A DNA stretch of 7,968 nucleotides. Source: DATJZH01 sp035499215. GTDB taxonomy: Bacteria; Actinomycetota; Actinomycetes; Streptosporangiales; Streptosporangiaceae. The stretch spans positions 1 through 7,968 of the forward strand of contig DATJZH010000335.1 of the NCBI GenBank assembly GCA_035499215.1. Direction: 5' to 3'. Within the stretch, counting starts at the first letter, position 1; each line of letters opens with the position of its first letter. Shown one piece after another: positions 1 to 5,361 of this stretch. The position numbers were made by a program, and so were the translations under genes. The notes under the pieces are model-generated. The model was not told the DNA's origin. It was given only the letters and a program-made list of their open reading frames with translations, and made no database searches.

Positions 1-801
1 GAGTCCGCCGCCGCTCCCGCCGCTCTCGGCGATCGCGATATTCGCGAACCTCGCGACCCGGTAGTCGGCCAGCGGAAGGATCACGGTCCGCCCCCGGCTG
101 CTGATCGTGGCAGGCGCCTCGCTGATCACCTCGGCAGTGGCCCGGCGGCACGTGCCGCACCGTCGGGCAATGCTGAAATGCCTGCCGCTGGTGCTATCGG
201 CGATCTTGAGGGTGAACTTCCCGCTTGATCTGCTGTAGGTAACGGCCGCACTGACTGAGTCACCGCCCTTGATCTTAAGGCTGACCGGCGTCTCGGACTT
301 CGGGTACATCTCGTACCACGCGTAGTAGCGCGGCCGCGTTTCCCGGCAATCGGCTTCGATCCCGTCTTGCTCTACCGTAGGGTCGCTGAAGCCATCGAGG
401 CCCACCCAGTGGGAGGAGTAGGCCCGCCGGGAACCAGCCGAGGCGCCGCACCTGACGTGGGGGACGAGGAACGCAGCCTGGACGAAGCGGAACGTCGTTT
501 TCCGTCTGCTGACGGCATAACCGGACCAGTTAGTCGAGCGGACCGTGGCCTGAACTCCCGCAGTCAGCTGACCCGCAGCCCCGGCCAGTGCCTGCCGAGG
601 GCGGGCCCCTGCGGGCACCATCGGGATGCCCGGGTAGATCTGCCTCGTCACTGCGCCCTCGGGACCGGAGCGGGCAGGTGCCGGCGGGGCGGCTCCGGCC
701 GGGCGGCCCGCCAGTGCGGGGCGGGCTGCGCCTGCCACGGTAACCAGGGCGAGCGTGGCGGCCGCTGCGCCGGCGGTCCTGGAGATCACCTTCACCGTCA
801 C
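1..801 (-). CDS. Secreted G1-family (eqolisin) glutamic endopeptidase, C-terminus outside window
   Basis: A minus-strand frame of 267 codons is open from GTG 801 to the window edge, and its stop is not seen. Residues 1-31 look like a Sec signal peptide: K4 and R8, an Ala/Leu/Val core, then an AGA or ALA cleavage site. A 60-residue Pro/Ala-rich pro-region follows. The peptidase domain begins at TNWSGYAV (90-97), then FLVP (111-114), SHWVGLDG (130-137), VEQDGIEADC (143-152), YYAWYEMYP (159-167) and AEVISEAP (223-230). These are landmarks of peptidase family G1 (A4/eqolisin), whose catalytic pair is Gln and Glu. Here they are most likely Q145 and E228, with E224 as the alternative. Cysteines 118, 152, 215 and 218 could form disulfides. 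Family members are extracellular endopeptidases, the fungal ones active at acid pH. GTG 801 has GGAG 12 nt upstream. GTG 795 has AAAGG 5 nt upstream and is an equally good start; GTG 789 is also possible. Family assignment is confident, substrate unknown. Confidence 0.85.
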   Translation of the reverse strand, partial: MTVKVISRTAGAAAATLALVTVAGAARPALAGRPAGAAPPAPARSGPEGAVTRQIYPGIPMVPAGARPRQALAGAAGQLTAGVQATVRSTNWSGYAVSRRKTTFRFVQAAFLVPHVRCGASAGSRRAYSSHWVGLDGFSDPTVEQDGIEADCRETRPRYYAWYEMYPKSETPVSLKIKGGDSVSAAVTYSRSSGKFTLKIADSTSGRHFSIARRCGTCRRATAEVISEAPATISSRGRTVILPLADYRVARFANIAIAESGGSGGGL

Positions 802-1237
802 CTTTGTCTGTCGCTCCGCGGGCGGCCGCAGGACTGCAGGGCTGGTGGATTTGACCGCGAGAGCGGACCGTTAGGGCAAACCCGCACATGAGCTACTGAC
901 GATACTCTGGGTGCGCGGGAGACACTGGCCACTTGCCGAAGGCTGGCCCGGGCGGCAGGAGCTGACCAAAAATTAAGCCCCCCGGGCGCCTCCCGCCGCA
1001 AGCCGCCTTCAGAAGTGCGGCCCGTTAGCGGGGACCGGCTGGACAAGGCCGGTCAGCCCGGGGGTCCGGTGTCTGCCGTGTATTCGCCGACCGCCGCCTG
1101 GCGGCACCAGGGCCACGCTGCCAATTGGGGCAACGAACCGCTGCGGCCGGTGATGAGCGCCGCGGGCTAACCCGCCGGGACGCTCCACGGGACGGCGGCT
1201 AGCTGACAGCCACCTCGCGAGTCCGACATCTATGCAT

Positions 1238-1259
1238 GCTGCTGGACCACCTCCTTTCC
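1238..1259 (+). other. 16S rRNA 3'-tail (anti-Shine-Dalgarno) look-alike
   Basis: This 22-nt plus-strand segment matches the universal bacterial 16S 3' tail at 19 of 22 positions by eye, including CTGGA and the exact core CACCTCCTTTC. It is not preceded by helix 45 of 16S rRNA, so it is not an rRNA fragment of any length. Read on the minus strand it is a very strong Shine-Dalgarno (AAAGGAGGTG), but the minus-strand ATG 12 nt downstream opens only a 12-codon frame ending at 1199. A 5-bp hairpin follows at 1261-1276. The match could be coincidence, a small RNA that titrates Shine-Dalgarno sequences, or a minus-strand translation signal. Confidence 0.35.
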
Positions 1260-1305
1260 CGCGTTAGCCCGAACGCTACGTCAAGCCTGAGCACGGAGGC
1301 AAGCG

Positions 1306-1329
1306 TGATATCAGCCGCGTCACTAGACT
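1306..1329 (+). promoter_or_regulatory. Leaderless-type promoter of the Fur-family gene with TGATATCA palindrome
   Basis: TAGACT (1324-1329) fits the actinobacterial -10 pattern TAnnnT and ends 6 nt before ATG 1336. Transcription would therefore begin at or next to the A of the start codon, giving a leaderless mRNA. No Shine-Dalgarno precedes the ATG, only GGGG directly against it. The perfect palindrome TGATATCA (1306-1313) lies where the -35 and spacer would be and could be an operator, possibly for autoregulation. That role is inference: I do not recognise it as a known Fur, Zur or Nur box. Confidence 0.5.
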
Positions 1330-1335
1330 TGGGGT

Positions 1336-1782
1336 ATGTCGCAGGCGTGGGACGACACGCTGCGGGCCAGCGGCCACCGCGTTACCCCGCAGCGCCAGCT
1401 CGTCCTGCAGGCTGTGACCCGGCTGGATCACGCCACCCCGGAGGAAATCTACGCCGAGGTCCGCCAGACGGCGCTGGGCGTCAACGTGTCCACGATCTAC
1501 CGGACCCTCGAGCTTCTCGAGGAGATCGGCCTGGTCACCCATACCCATCTCGGGCACGGCGCGCCCAGTTACCACCTGGCGGCCGACGCGCAGCACGTGC
1601 ACCTGGTATGCCGTCAGTGCGAGCGGGTTACCGAGCTCGATCCGGCCGCCGTCGGCCCGCTGGTGACGGCGCTGGACCTCGAAAAGGGGTTTGAGGCCGA
1701 TGTGGCCCATCTGACGGTGTTCGGCAGGTGCGCTGACTGCCGGGCGGCAGCGCCGGAGAGCGGCCCGGCCGGGCCGCGCTAG
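1336..1782 (+). CDS. Fur-family metal-responsive transcriptional regulator (Nur-like)
   Basis: The 148-residue product has the Fur layout. An N-terminal winged helix carries GHRVTPQRQLVLQAV (13-27) and the recognition segment VNVSTIYRTLELLEEIGLV (49-67). The C-terminal dimerisation domain has two Cys pairs, C92-x2-C95 and C132-x2-C135, expected to hold structural zinc. Metal-ligand candidates are H32, H69, H71, H74, H80, H87, H89 and H125. The LGHGAPSYHL stretch (72-81) resembles the Streptomyces nickel regulator Nur as I remember it. Against that memory, the His corresponding to Nur H86 appears to be Ala here (A85), so nickel specificity is uncertain and iron, zinc or manganese sensing remains possible. 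The protein should act as a cytoplasmic dimeric DNA-binding repressor. The start is set by the TAGACT 6 nt upstream. ygfZ follows 86 nt downstream with its own promoter-like hexamer, so co-regulation is possible but not shown. Confidence 0.9.
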   Translation: MSQAWDDTLRASGHRVTPQRQLVLQAVTRLDHATPEEIYAEVRQTALGVNVSTIYRTLELLEEIGLVTHTHLGHGAPSYHLAADAQHVHLVCRQCERVTELDPAAVGPLVTALDLEKGFEADVAHLTVFGRCADCRAAAPESGPAGPR

Positions 1783-1802
1783 CCAGGCCGGGACGGCCCG
1801 GC
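1760..1802 (+). terminator. Tandem GC-rich stem-loops at the end of the Fur-family gene
   Basis: The last codons of the gene contain a perfect 18-nt palindrome (GCGGCCCGG/CCGGGCCGC, 1760-1777). Five bases after the stop lies a second hairpin, GCCGGG-ACGG-CCCGGC (1787-1802). There is no T-run, so this is not a classical intrinsic terminator, but tailless GC-rich hairpins are common at actinobacterial 3' ends. It could also stabilise the transcript. Confidence 0.4.
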
Positions 1803-1855
1803 ATCAGCCAGGACACGAGCCGCCGGGCAGCGGAGCCGCCAGCCCTGAGGGAGCA

Positions 1856-1861
1856 TAGCCT
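1856..1861 (+). promoter_or_regulatory. Putative leaderless -10 (TAGCCT) upstream of ygfZ
   Basis: TAGCCT matches TAnnnT and ends 7 nt before ATG 1869, spacing typical of leaderless actinobacterial genes. The alternative is translation from a longer read-through mRNA using TGAGGGAG (1846-1853). That site is 15 nt from the ATG, which is too far for efficient use. No -35 match is apparent. Confidence 0.45.
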
Positions 1862-1868
1862 GGCAGCT

Positions 1869-2906
1869 ATGGATAGCCCGCTTCTCGCCGAGCCTGGCGC
1901 GGTTCCCGCCGCGGCCCCCGATGCCGGGGTTGCCGCTCACTACGGTGATCCCTATGCCGAGCAGCGTGCCCTGACCGAATCTTCCGGCGTCGTCGACCGG
2001 TCGCAGCGCGACGTCATCCGGATCGCCGGCCAGGACCGGCTGTCGTGGCTGCACAGCCTCACCTCCCAGCACCTGGAGCAGCTCGCGCCGGGGCAGAGCG
2101 CGCAGGCGCTCATTCTCAGCCCGAACGGCCATGTGGAGCACGAGCTGACCCTGACTGATGACGGCACGGCCGTCTGGGCGCACGTCGAGCCCGGCACTGC
2201 CGGGCCGCTGCTGAAGTTCCTCGAGTCGATGCGCTTCATGCTGCGGGTCGGCCCGGCGGACGTCAGCAGTGACTATGCGGTGCTCACGCTGATGGGCCCA
2301 GCGACAGCCGCCGGCCTAGCCGACGGCGCGGCCGCGGTCATCGGCAGTGCGCTGGGCACCGACCTGGTCGTAGCCCGCGAGCAGCTGGCCGGAGCGGTTT
2401 CGCTGCTGCGGTCGCGGGGCGCCCTGCTGGCAGGCATGTGGGCGCATGAGGCGGTGCGGATAGCAGGCCGGCAGCCGAGACTCGGGCTGGACACCGATCA
2501 CCGCACGATCCCGCATGAGGTGGGCTGGATCGAGACCGCCGTGCACCTCAGCAAGGGCTGCTACCGCGGTCAGGAGACAGTCGCGCGCGTGCACAACCTC
2601 GGCCACCCGCCGCGCAGGCTCGTGCTGCTGCACCTGGACGGCAGCGAGGACCGGCTGCCCGCCCACGGCGCCCCCGTGCAGCTGGACGGGGCCGACGTCG
2701 GATTCGTGGGATCGGCTGCCCGCCATTACGAGCTCGGGCCCATCGCCCTCGCGCTCGTCAAGCGGACCGTGCCGACGGCAGCCACGCTGTCCGCGGGGGG
2801 CGTGCCGGCGGTCCAGGAGGTGATCGTGCCGCCGGACGCCGGGGCGAACGTGAAGATCACCCTGCGCCGGCCGCGGGGAGGTCTGACCGCGAGATCCGCC
2901 GAGTAA
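1869..2906 (+). CDS. ygfZ: Folate-binding Fe-S cluster repair/maturation protein YgfZ (IBA57 family)
   Basis: The 345-residue product is a GcvT-like tetrahydrofolate-binding protein. The diagnostic YgfZ signature K-G-C-Y-x-G-Q-E is intact at 229-236 (KGCYRGQE), followed by TVARVHNLGHPPRRLV. Upstream landmarks include GVVDRSQRDVIRIAGQDRLSWLHSLTSQ (40-67), where the first beta-domain contacts folate, and EAVRIAGRQPRLGLDTDHRTIPHE (194-217). The C-terminal barrel domain spans roughly 245-335. The length is normal for actinobacteria. Family members act in the cytoplasm with tetrahydrofolate to assemble or repair Fe-S clusters in enzymes such as MiaB; unlike GcvT they do not cleave glycine. The first 25 residues are Ala/Pro-rich and not conserved. 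The start at ATG 1869 is supported by TAGCCT 7 nt upstream. Its position next to a metal regulator suggests a link between metal status and Fe-S maintenance, which is inference. Confidence 0.93.
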   Translation: MDSPLLAEPGAVPAAAPDAGVAAHYGDPYAEQRALTESSGVVDRSQRDVIRIAGQDRLSWLHSLTSQHLEQLAPGQSAQALILSPNGHVEHELTLTDDGTAVWAHVEPGTAGPLLKFLESMRFMLRVGPADVSSDYAVLTLMGPATAAGLADGAAAVIGSALGTDLVVAREQLAGAVSLLRSRGALLAGMWAHEAVRIAGRQPRLGLDTDHRTIPHEVGWIETAVHLSKGCYRGQETVARVHNLGHPPRRLVLLHLDGSEDRLPAHGAPVQLDGADVGFVGSAARHYELGPIALALVKRTVPTAATLSAGGVPAVQEVIVPPDAGANVKITLRRPRGGLTARSAE

Positions 2907-2940
2907 CCTGGCCGGCAGGTCCAGCGCCCGTTCCCGGAGG
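2904..2940 (+). promoter_or_regulatory. Candidate -10 and Shine-Dalgarno of proline dehydrogenase
   Basis: TAACCT (2904-2909) overlaps the ygfZ stop codon and fits TAnnnT. CTGACC (2883-2888) is a weak -35 candidate with a short 15-bp spacer. GGAGG at 2936-2940, 9 nt before GTG 2950, is the ribosome-binding site and fixes the start. Unlike its neighbours this gene would have a leader of roughly 30-35 nt. Confidence 0.4.
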
Positions 2941-2949
2941 TCATCGGCA

Positions 2950-3885
2950 GTGCTGCGTCGCGCCCTGCTGGCCGCGTCGGCTAGCGACCGGATTCGTCAG
3001 CTCATCACCACCGCGCCCGTAACCCGGCAGCTGGTGACCAGGTACGTGGCGGGCCACGGTACCGACGACGCACTGCGGGTCACCGAGCGGCTGATCGGGC
3101 AGGGCCTGCTGGTCACCCTCGACTACCTGGGCGAGGACACCGTCAGCCCGGCGCACGCGACAGCGGTAGCGCAGGAGTACGTGCGCCTGCTCAGGCGGCT
3201 CGGGGATGCCGGACTGGCCGCACGCGGCCGCGCGGAGGTATCGGTGAAAGCGACGGCCGTGGGCCTGGGCCTGGCCGAGCACGGCCAGAAGGTGGCGGCA
3301 GAACACATCGCCCGCATCTGCGCCGCCGCGCGCAACGCCGGAACGACCGTCACGCTGGACATGGAGGAGCACAGCCGGGCCGAGCCGACGCTGCGGATCC
3401 TGGCCGAGCTGCGGGCCGATTTCCCCGACCTCGGCGGCGTGATCCAGTCTTACCTGCGGCGAAGCCAGCATGATTGCGCGGCGCTGGCCTTCGCCGGATC
3501 ACGGGTACGGCTCTGCAAGGGTGCCTACAGCGCGCCTGAGGACGTCGCGTTCACCGCCCGCGCTGACGTCGATCGGTCCTATGCCCGGTGCATGCGGATC
3601 CTGCTGCACGGCGCGGGCTACCCGATGCTGGCAACCCATGATCGGCGGCTCATTGACATCGCAGCCGCCGTCGCCGGTGCCGGGCGCCGCGAGGATTCCA
3701 GCTTTGAGTACCAGATGCTCTACGGGATCCGCCCGGCCGAGCAGTTGCGGCTGGCCGGCCGGGGGTCGCAGGTGCGCGTCTACGTGCCCTACGGCAGTGA
3801 CTGGTACGGCTACCTGGTGCGGCGGCTTGCGGAGCGGCCCGCCAACTTCGCATTCCTGCTGCGCTCGCTGCGGTCGCGCGGCTAG
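2950..3885 (+). CDS. putB: Proline dehydrogenase (monofunctional, FAD-dependent, PutA/PutB barrel)
   Basis: The 311-residue protein oxidises L-proline to 1-pyrroline-5-carboxylate using FAD, passing electrons to quinone at the membrane. It has the full set of PRODH barrel motifs: TLDYLGE (56-62), SVKATAVGLG (98-107), TLDMEEH (135-141), VIQSYLRR (164-171), RLCKGAY (187-193), ATHD (228-231), FEYQMLYGIR (252-261), YVPYG (278-282) and YLVRRLAERP (288-297). The R291-R292 pair corresponds to the arginines that bind the proline carboxylate. The length is typical of stand-alone enzymes, with no P5C dehydrogenase domain. The start is GTG 2950 with GGAGG (2936-2940) 9 nt upstream, and a TAACCT -10 candidate overlaps the ygfZ stop at 2904-2909. 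proC begins 25 nt after the stop, so opposite steps of proline metabolism are adjacent. No P5C dehydrogenase gene is visible in the window. The symbol is by family; mycobacterial homologues are called pruB. Confidence 0.95.
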   Translation: MLRRALLAASASDRIRQLITTAPVTRQLVTRYVAGHGTDDALRVTERLIGQGLLVTLDYLGEDTVSPAHATAVAQEYVRLLRRLGDAGLAARGRAEVSVKATAVGLGLAEHGQKVAAEHIARICAAARNAGTTVTLDMEEHSRAEPTLRILAELRADFPDLGGVIQSYLRRSQHDCAALAFAGSRVRLCKGAYSAPEDVAFTARADVDRSYARCMRILLHGAGYPMLATHDRRLIDIAAAVAGAGRREDSSFEYQMLYGIRPAEQLRLAGRGSQVRVYVPYGSDWYGYLVRRLAERPANFAFLLRSLRSRG

Positions 3886-3897
3886 TCCCGGCCCGGC

Positions 3898-3903
3898 TAG
3901 GCT
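3898..3903 (+). promoter_or_regulatory. Putative leaderless -10 (TAGGCT) upstream of proC
   Basis: TAGGCT matches TAnnnT and ends 7 nt before GTG 3911, within the 25-nt gap after proline dehydrogenase. No Shine-Dalgarno precedes the GTG. Separate transcription of proC is therefore likely despite the short gap, which would let the biosynthetic gene run independently of the catabolic one. Confidence 0.5.
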
Positions 3904-3910
3904 CGTCAAT

Positions 3911-4711
3911 GTGATCGCGGTCGTGGGCGCGGGGAAAATGGGCGAGGCCCTGATTTCTGGCATGCTCCGGGCCGGGATACCGCCCGCCGAGGTCATCGCG
4001 GCGACGCGGCGCGATGAGCGGGCCCGCCAGCTGCGCGATTCCTACGGCATCGAGGTGACCGGTGCCGCGGCAGCAGCGGCCAGGGCAGACACGCTGGTGC
4101 TGACCGTCAAGCCGCAGGACATGATCGCCCTGCTCGACGAGATCGCGCCGGCCGTCTCCGGTGACAAGCTGGTGATCTCCGTCGCCGCCGGTATCACCAC
4201 CTCGCTGATCGAGCACCGGCTGGCCGCCGACGTCCCAGTGATCCGGGTCATGTCCAATACCCCGGTGCTGGTTGACGAGGCGATGAGCGTGATCTCATCC
4301 GGCACCCACGTCACTGAGAAGCACCTGCGCCGGGCCGAGGAACTACTCCAGCCGGTCGGCAAGGTGCTGCGGATTCCCGAGTCGCAGCAGGACGCGGCTA
4401 CCGCGCTGTCGGGCAGCGGGCCTGCTTATGTCTACTTCCTCGTCGAGTCGATGGTCGACGCCGGGATCCTGCTCGGCATGCCGCGCAGCACCGCGCTAGA
4501 GATGGTCAAGCAGGCCGTCTACGGTGCGGCGACCATGCTGCGCGACTCTGGCGAGCACCCGGTGATCCTGCGCGAAGCGGTGACGTCACCCGGCGGCACC
4601 ACGATCAACGCCATCAGGGAACTGGAACGGCATGGAGTCAGGGCAGCGTTCCTTGCCGCTATCGAGGCCGCCAGGGACCGGGGCCGCGAGCTTGGCGCCG
4701 GCCAGCGCTGA
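3911..4711 (+). CDS. proC: Pyrroline-5-carboxylate reductase, last step of proline synthesis
   Basis: The 266-residue cytoplasmic enzyme reduces 1-pyrroline-5-carboxylate to L-proline with NAD(P)H. The N-terminal Rossmann fold has the dinucleotide motif GAGKMG (6-11), then TVKPQD (65-70) and VISVAAGI (88-95). RVMSNTP (112-118) follows. The all-helical dimer domain contains ALSGSGPAYVY (165-175) and the P5CR signature TSPGGTT (225-231). The length is standard and no key motif is missing. The same frame stays open far upstream inside the proline dehydrogenase gene, but the Rossmann strand (MIAVVGAGKMG) must be N-terminal, so GTG 3911 is the start. TAGGCT 7 nt upstream supports leaderless expression. 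The stop codon lies inside the left arm of a 10-bp inverted repeat. Downstream gene order (small HTH, bS22) matches the proC locus of M. tuberculosis as I remember it. Confidence 0.97.
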   Translation: MIAVVGAGKMGEALISGMLRAGIPPAEVIAATRRDERARQLRDSYGIEVTGAAAAAARADTLVLTVKPQDMIALLDEIAPAVSGDKLVISVAAGITTSLIEHRLAADVPVIRVMSNTPVLVDEAMSVISSGTHVTEKHLRRAEELLQPVGKVLRIPESQQDAATALSGSGPAYVYFLVESMVDAGILLGMPRSTALEMVKQAVYGAATMLRDSGEHPVILREAVTSPGGTTINAIRELERHGVRAAFLAAIEAARDRGRELGAGQR

Positions 4712-4744
4712 CCCGGGCGGCCGGCCAGCGCGATGGGTCAGCGC
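4705..4744 (+). terminator. 10-bp perfect inverted repeat at the proC 3' end
   Basis: GCGCTGACCC (4705-4714) pairs perfectly with GGGTCAGCGC (4735-4744) across a 20-nt loop. The proC stop codon TGA (4709-4711) is within the left arm. No T-run follows, as is usual for terminator-like hairpins in high-G+C actinobacteria. It separates proC from the HTH gene, which has its own promoter candidate. It could equally serve 3'-end stability. Confidence 0.55.
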
Positions 4745-4873
4745 GGGCTCCCGGTTAGCGGAAAGTAGCCAATTCGCCATAGTGGCCGCGGGCCCGGCTC
4801 GAATCAGCCTGGCAAATGCCGGGGTTCGCCGGTCGTCACGATGAGTGATGCTGAATTGACCCCCGTCGCCGGG

Positions 4874-4901
4874 TTGCCCTTTTCCGTACAGGACTTACGC
4901 T
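4874..4901 (+). promoter_or_regulatory. Sigma-70-type promoter candidate for the HTH gene
   Basis: TTGCCC (4874-4879) and TACGCT (4896-4901) are separated by 16 bp, the best -35/-10 pair in the window. Transcription would start near 4908, leaving a leader of about 60 nt before ATG 4970. An upstream TTGACC (4856-4861) has no good -10 partner at 16-18 bp. The rest of the 258-bp proC-HTH gap shows nothing else I can assign. Confidence 0.45.
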
Positions 4902-4911
4902 GGAGGCGGAC

Positions 4912-5082
4912 GTGACTGGTGCGCTGAATCTCGCTAGGCGCTCCCAGCTCCGCCGGAAGAGGGCTATCAATGGCAGCAGACGTAACTCCGCTCAGCGATG
5001 TAAGGTTCCTGACCGTGGCCGAGGTGGCCGCGATAATGCGCGTTTCGAAGATGACTGTGTACCGACTCGTTCATTCCGGTGA
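4912..5082 (+). other. Possible leader ORF (56 codons) overlapping the HTH gene out of frame
   Basis: GTG 4912 is preceded by a consensus GGAGG (4902-4906) with 5-nt spacing, stronger than the signal of the annotated HTH gene. The frame encodes a basic, Arg-rich peptide and overlaps the first third of the HTH gene in another frame. It has no recognisable domain, and the overlapping part is constrained by the HTH protein. If the mRNA starts near 4908 the Shine-Dalgarno would be mostly missing from the transcript, which argues against use unless there is an upstream start. Treat as a regulatory candidate, not an established gene. Confidence 0.2.
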
Positions 5083-5173
5083 GCTGGAGGCGATACGGGT
5101 GGGCCGTTCCTTCCGCGTTCCCGAGCAAGCGGTCAACCAGTACCTCAAGGACGCATTCGTGGGGACCACCTGA
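4970..5173 (+). CDS. Small HTH DNA-binding protein, excisionase/BldC-like (MerR-type) family
   Basis: The 67-residue protein is a single excisionase-family winged HTH domain: FLTVAEVAAIMRVSKMTVYRL (13-33) forms the helix-turn-helix, HSGELEAIRVGRSFRVPE (35-52) the wing, and QAVNQYLKDAF (53-63) the last helix. This is the conserved small regulator found between proC and bS22 in actinobacteria (Rv0500A in M. tuberculosis) and is related in fold to the developmental regulator BldC. No integrase or phage gene is nearby, so excisionase activity is unlikely and a chromosomal transcription or architectural role is expected. Its targets are unknown. The start is ATG 4970 with GGAAGAGGG (4955-4963) 6 nt upstream. 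It is a separate transcription unit from proC, judging by the inverted repeat and promoter between them. Confidence 0.92.
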   Translation: MAADVTPLSDVRFLTVAEVAAIMRVSKMTVYRLVHSGELEAIRVGRSFRVPEQAVNQYLKDAFVGTT

Positions 5174-5252
5174 CGTCGCGCGAGCGCCGGTGCCCGGCGT
5201 CGGCTGGCACCCGAGGGTCTTCCTGAACGCGGCTTTGCCGGCCGCGACGTGG

Positions 5253-5271
5253 CCGCTGCCCGCGGCAGCGG
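5253..5271 (+). terminator. 8-bp stem-loop between the HTH gene and bS22
   Basis: CCGCTGCC (5253-5260) pairs perfectly with GGCAGCGG (5264-5271) around a 3-nt loop, CGC. The stem abuts TAGTCT (5272-5277), whose few Ts give only a weak tail. It could end the HTH transcript, or be an operator-like dyad immediately upstream of the bS22 -10. Confidence 0.45.
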
Positions 5272-5361
5272 TAGTCTTTGACGTCGGCATGTGCCCAGCC
5301 GCCCGGCGGGGCGTCCGCGTCGGCATGCCCGTCCGACAGGGCATCGAGCAAGGGTGGTCTC
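5272..5361 (+). promoter_or_regulatory. bS22 promoter (-10 TAGTCT) and structured leader
   Basis: TAGTCT (5272-5277) fits TAnnnT and would start transcription near 5284, leaving a leader of about 78 nt before bS22. The leader holds a 10-bp direct repeat, CGTCGGCATG, at 5282-5291 and 5318-5327. It also has hairpin CCGCC-c-GGCGG (5299-5309) and hairpin ATGCCC-8 nt-GGGCAT (5325-5344) ending 17 nt before the start codon. ATG 5289 opens a 29-codon frame that ends at 5378, overlapping the bS22 start by 17 nt in another frame. Leaders of this kind can autoregulate ribosomal proteins; here that is inference. Confidence 0.4.

Larger units (their letters stand above)
802..1335. other. Divergent intergenic region, 534 bp, no supported gene
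   Basis: This stretch separates the minus-strand peptidase from the plus-strand Fur gene. Open frames here show no codon bias or family resemblance and I treat them as chance. Visible elements are a minus-strand TATCGT (905-900) that could be the -10 of the peptidase with a leader of about 90 nt, a 16S-tail-like stretch (1238-1259), a hairpin GCGTT-agcccg-AACGC (1261-1276), a TGATATCA palindrome (1306-1313) and the Fur-gene -10 (1324-1329). No -35 match to TTGACA stands out for either gene. I see no tRNA or clear riboswitch. Confidence 0.5.

Noticed and set aside
367..891. Plus-strand frame of 174 codons and a minus-strand frame at 530-889
   Set aside because: Both overlap the minus-strand G1 peptidase frame, which carries clear family motifs. 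They have Arg/Gly-rich compositions typical of shadow frames.
910..980. Resemblance to parts of a cobalamin riboswitch (GACACTGG and a GGCAGGAGCTGACC end)
   Set aside because: The fragments are short, the order of conserved blocks is incomplete, no B12 box core is present, and neither flanking gene is a B12 target.
1238..1259. A true 16S rRNA gene remnant
   Set aside because: The similarity stops at the tail; helix 45 and all upstream rRNA sequence are absent.
1236..1694. Plus-strand frame of 152 codons starting in the 16S-like block
   Set aside because: It runs in another frame across most of the Fur-family gene, has no domain, and its composition is that of an out-of-frame reading.
3470..3910. 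Long N-terminal extension of ProC
   Set aside because: This in-frame open stretch lies inside the proline dehydrogenase gene and would put about 147 unrelated residues ahead of the N-terminal Rossmann strand.
4970..5173. Phage or integrative-element excisionase
   Set aside because: No integrase, attachment site or other mobile gene is near, and the position between proC and bS22 is a conserved chromosomal one.
5278..5361. N-terminal extension of bS22 to give a 60-residue protein
   Set aside because: The family protein is 32-33 residues and starts MGSVIKKRRKRM. The upstream codons look like leader.
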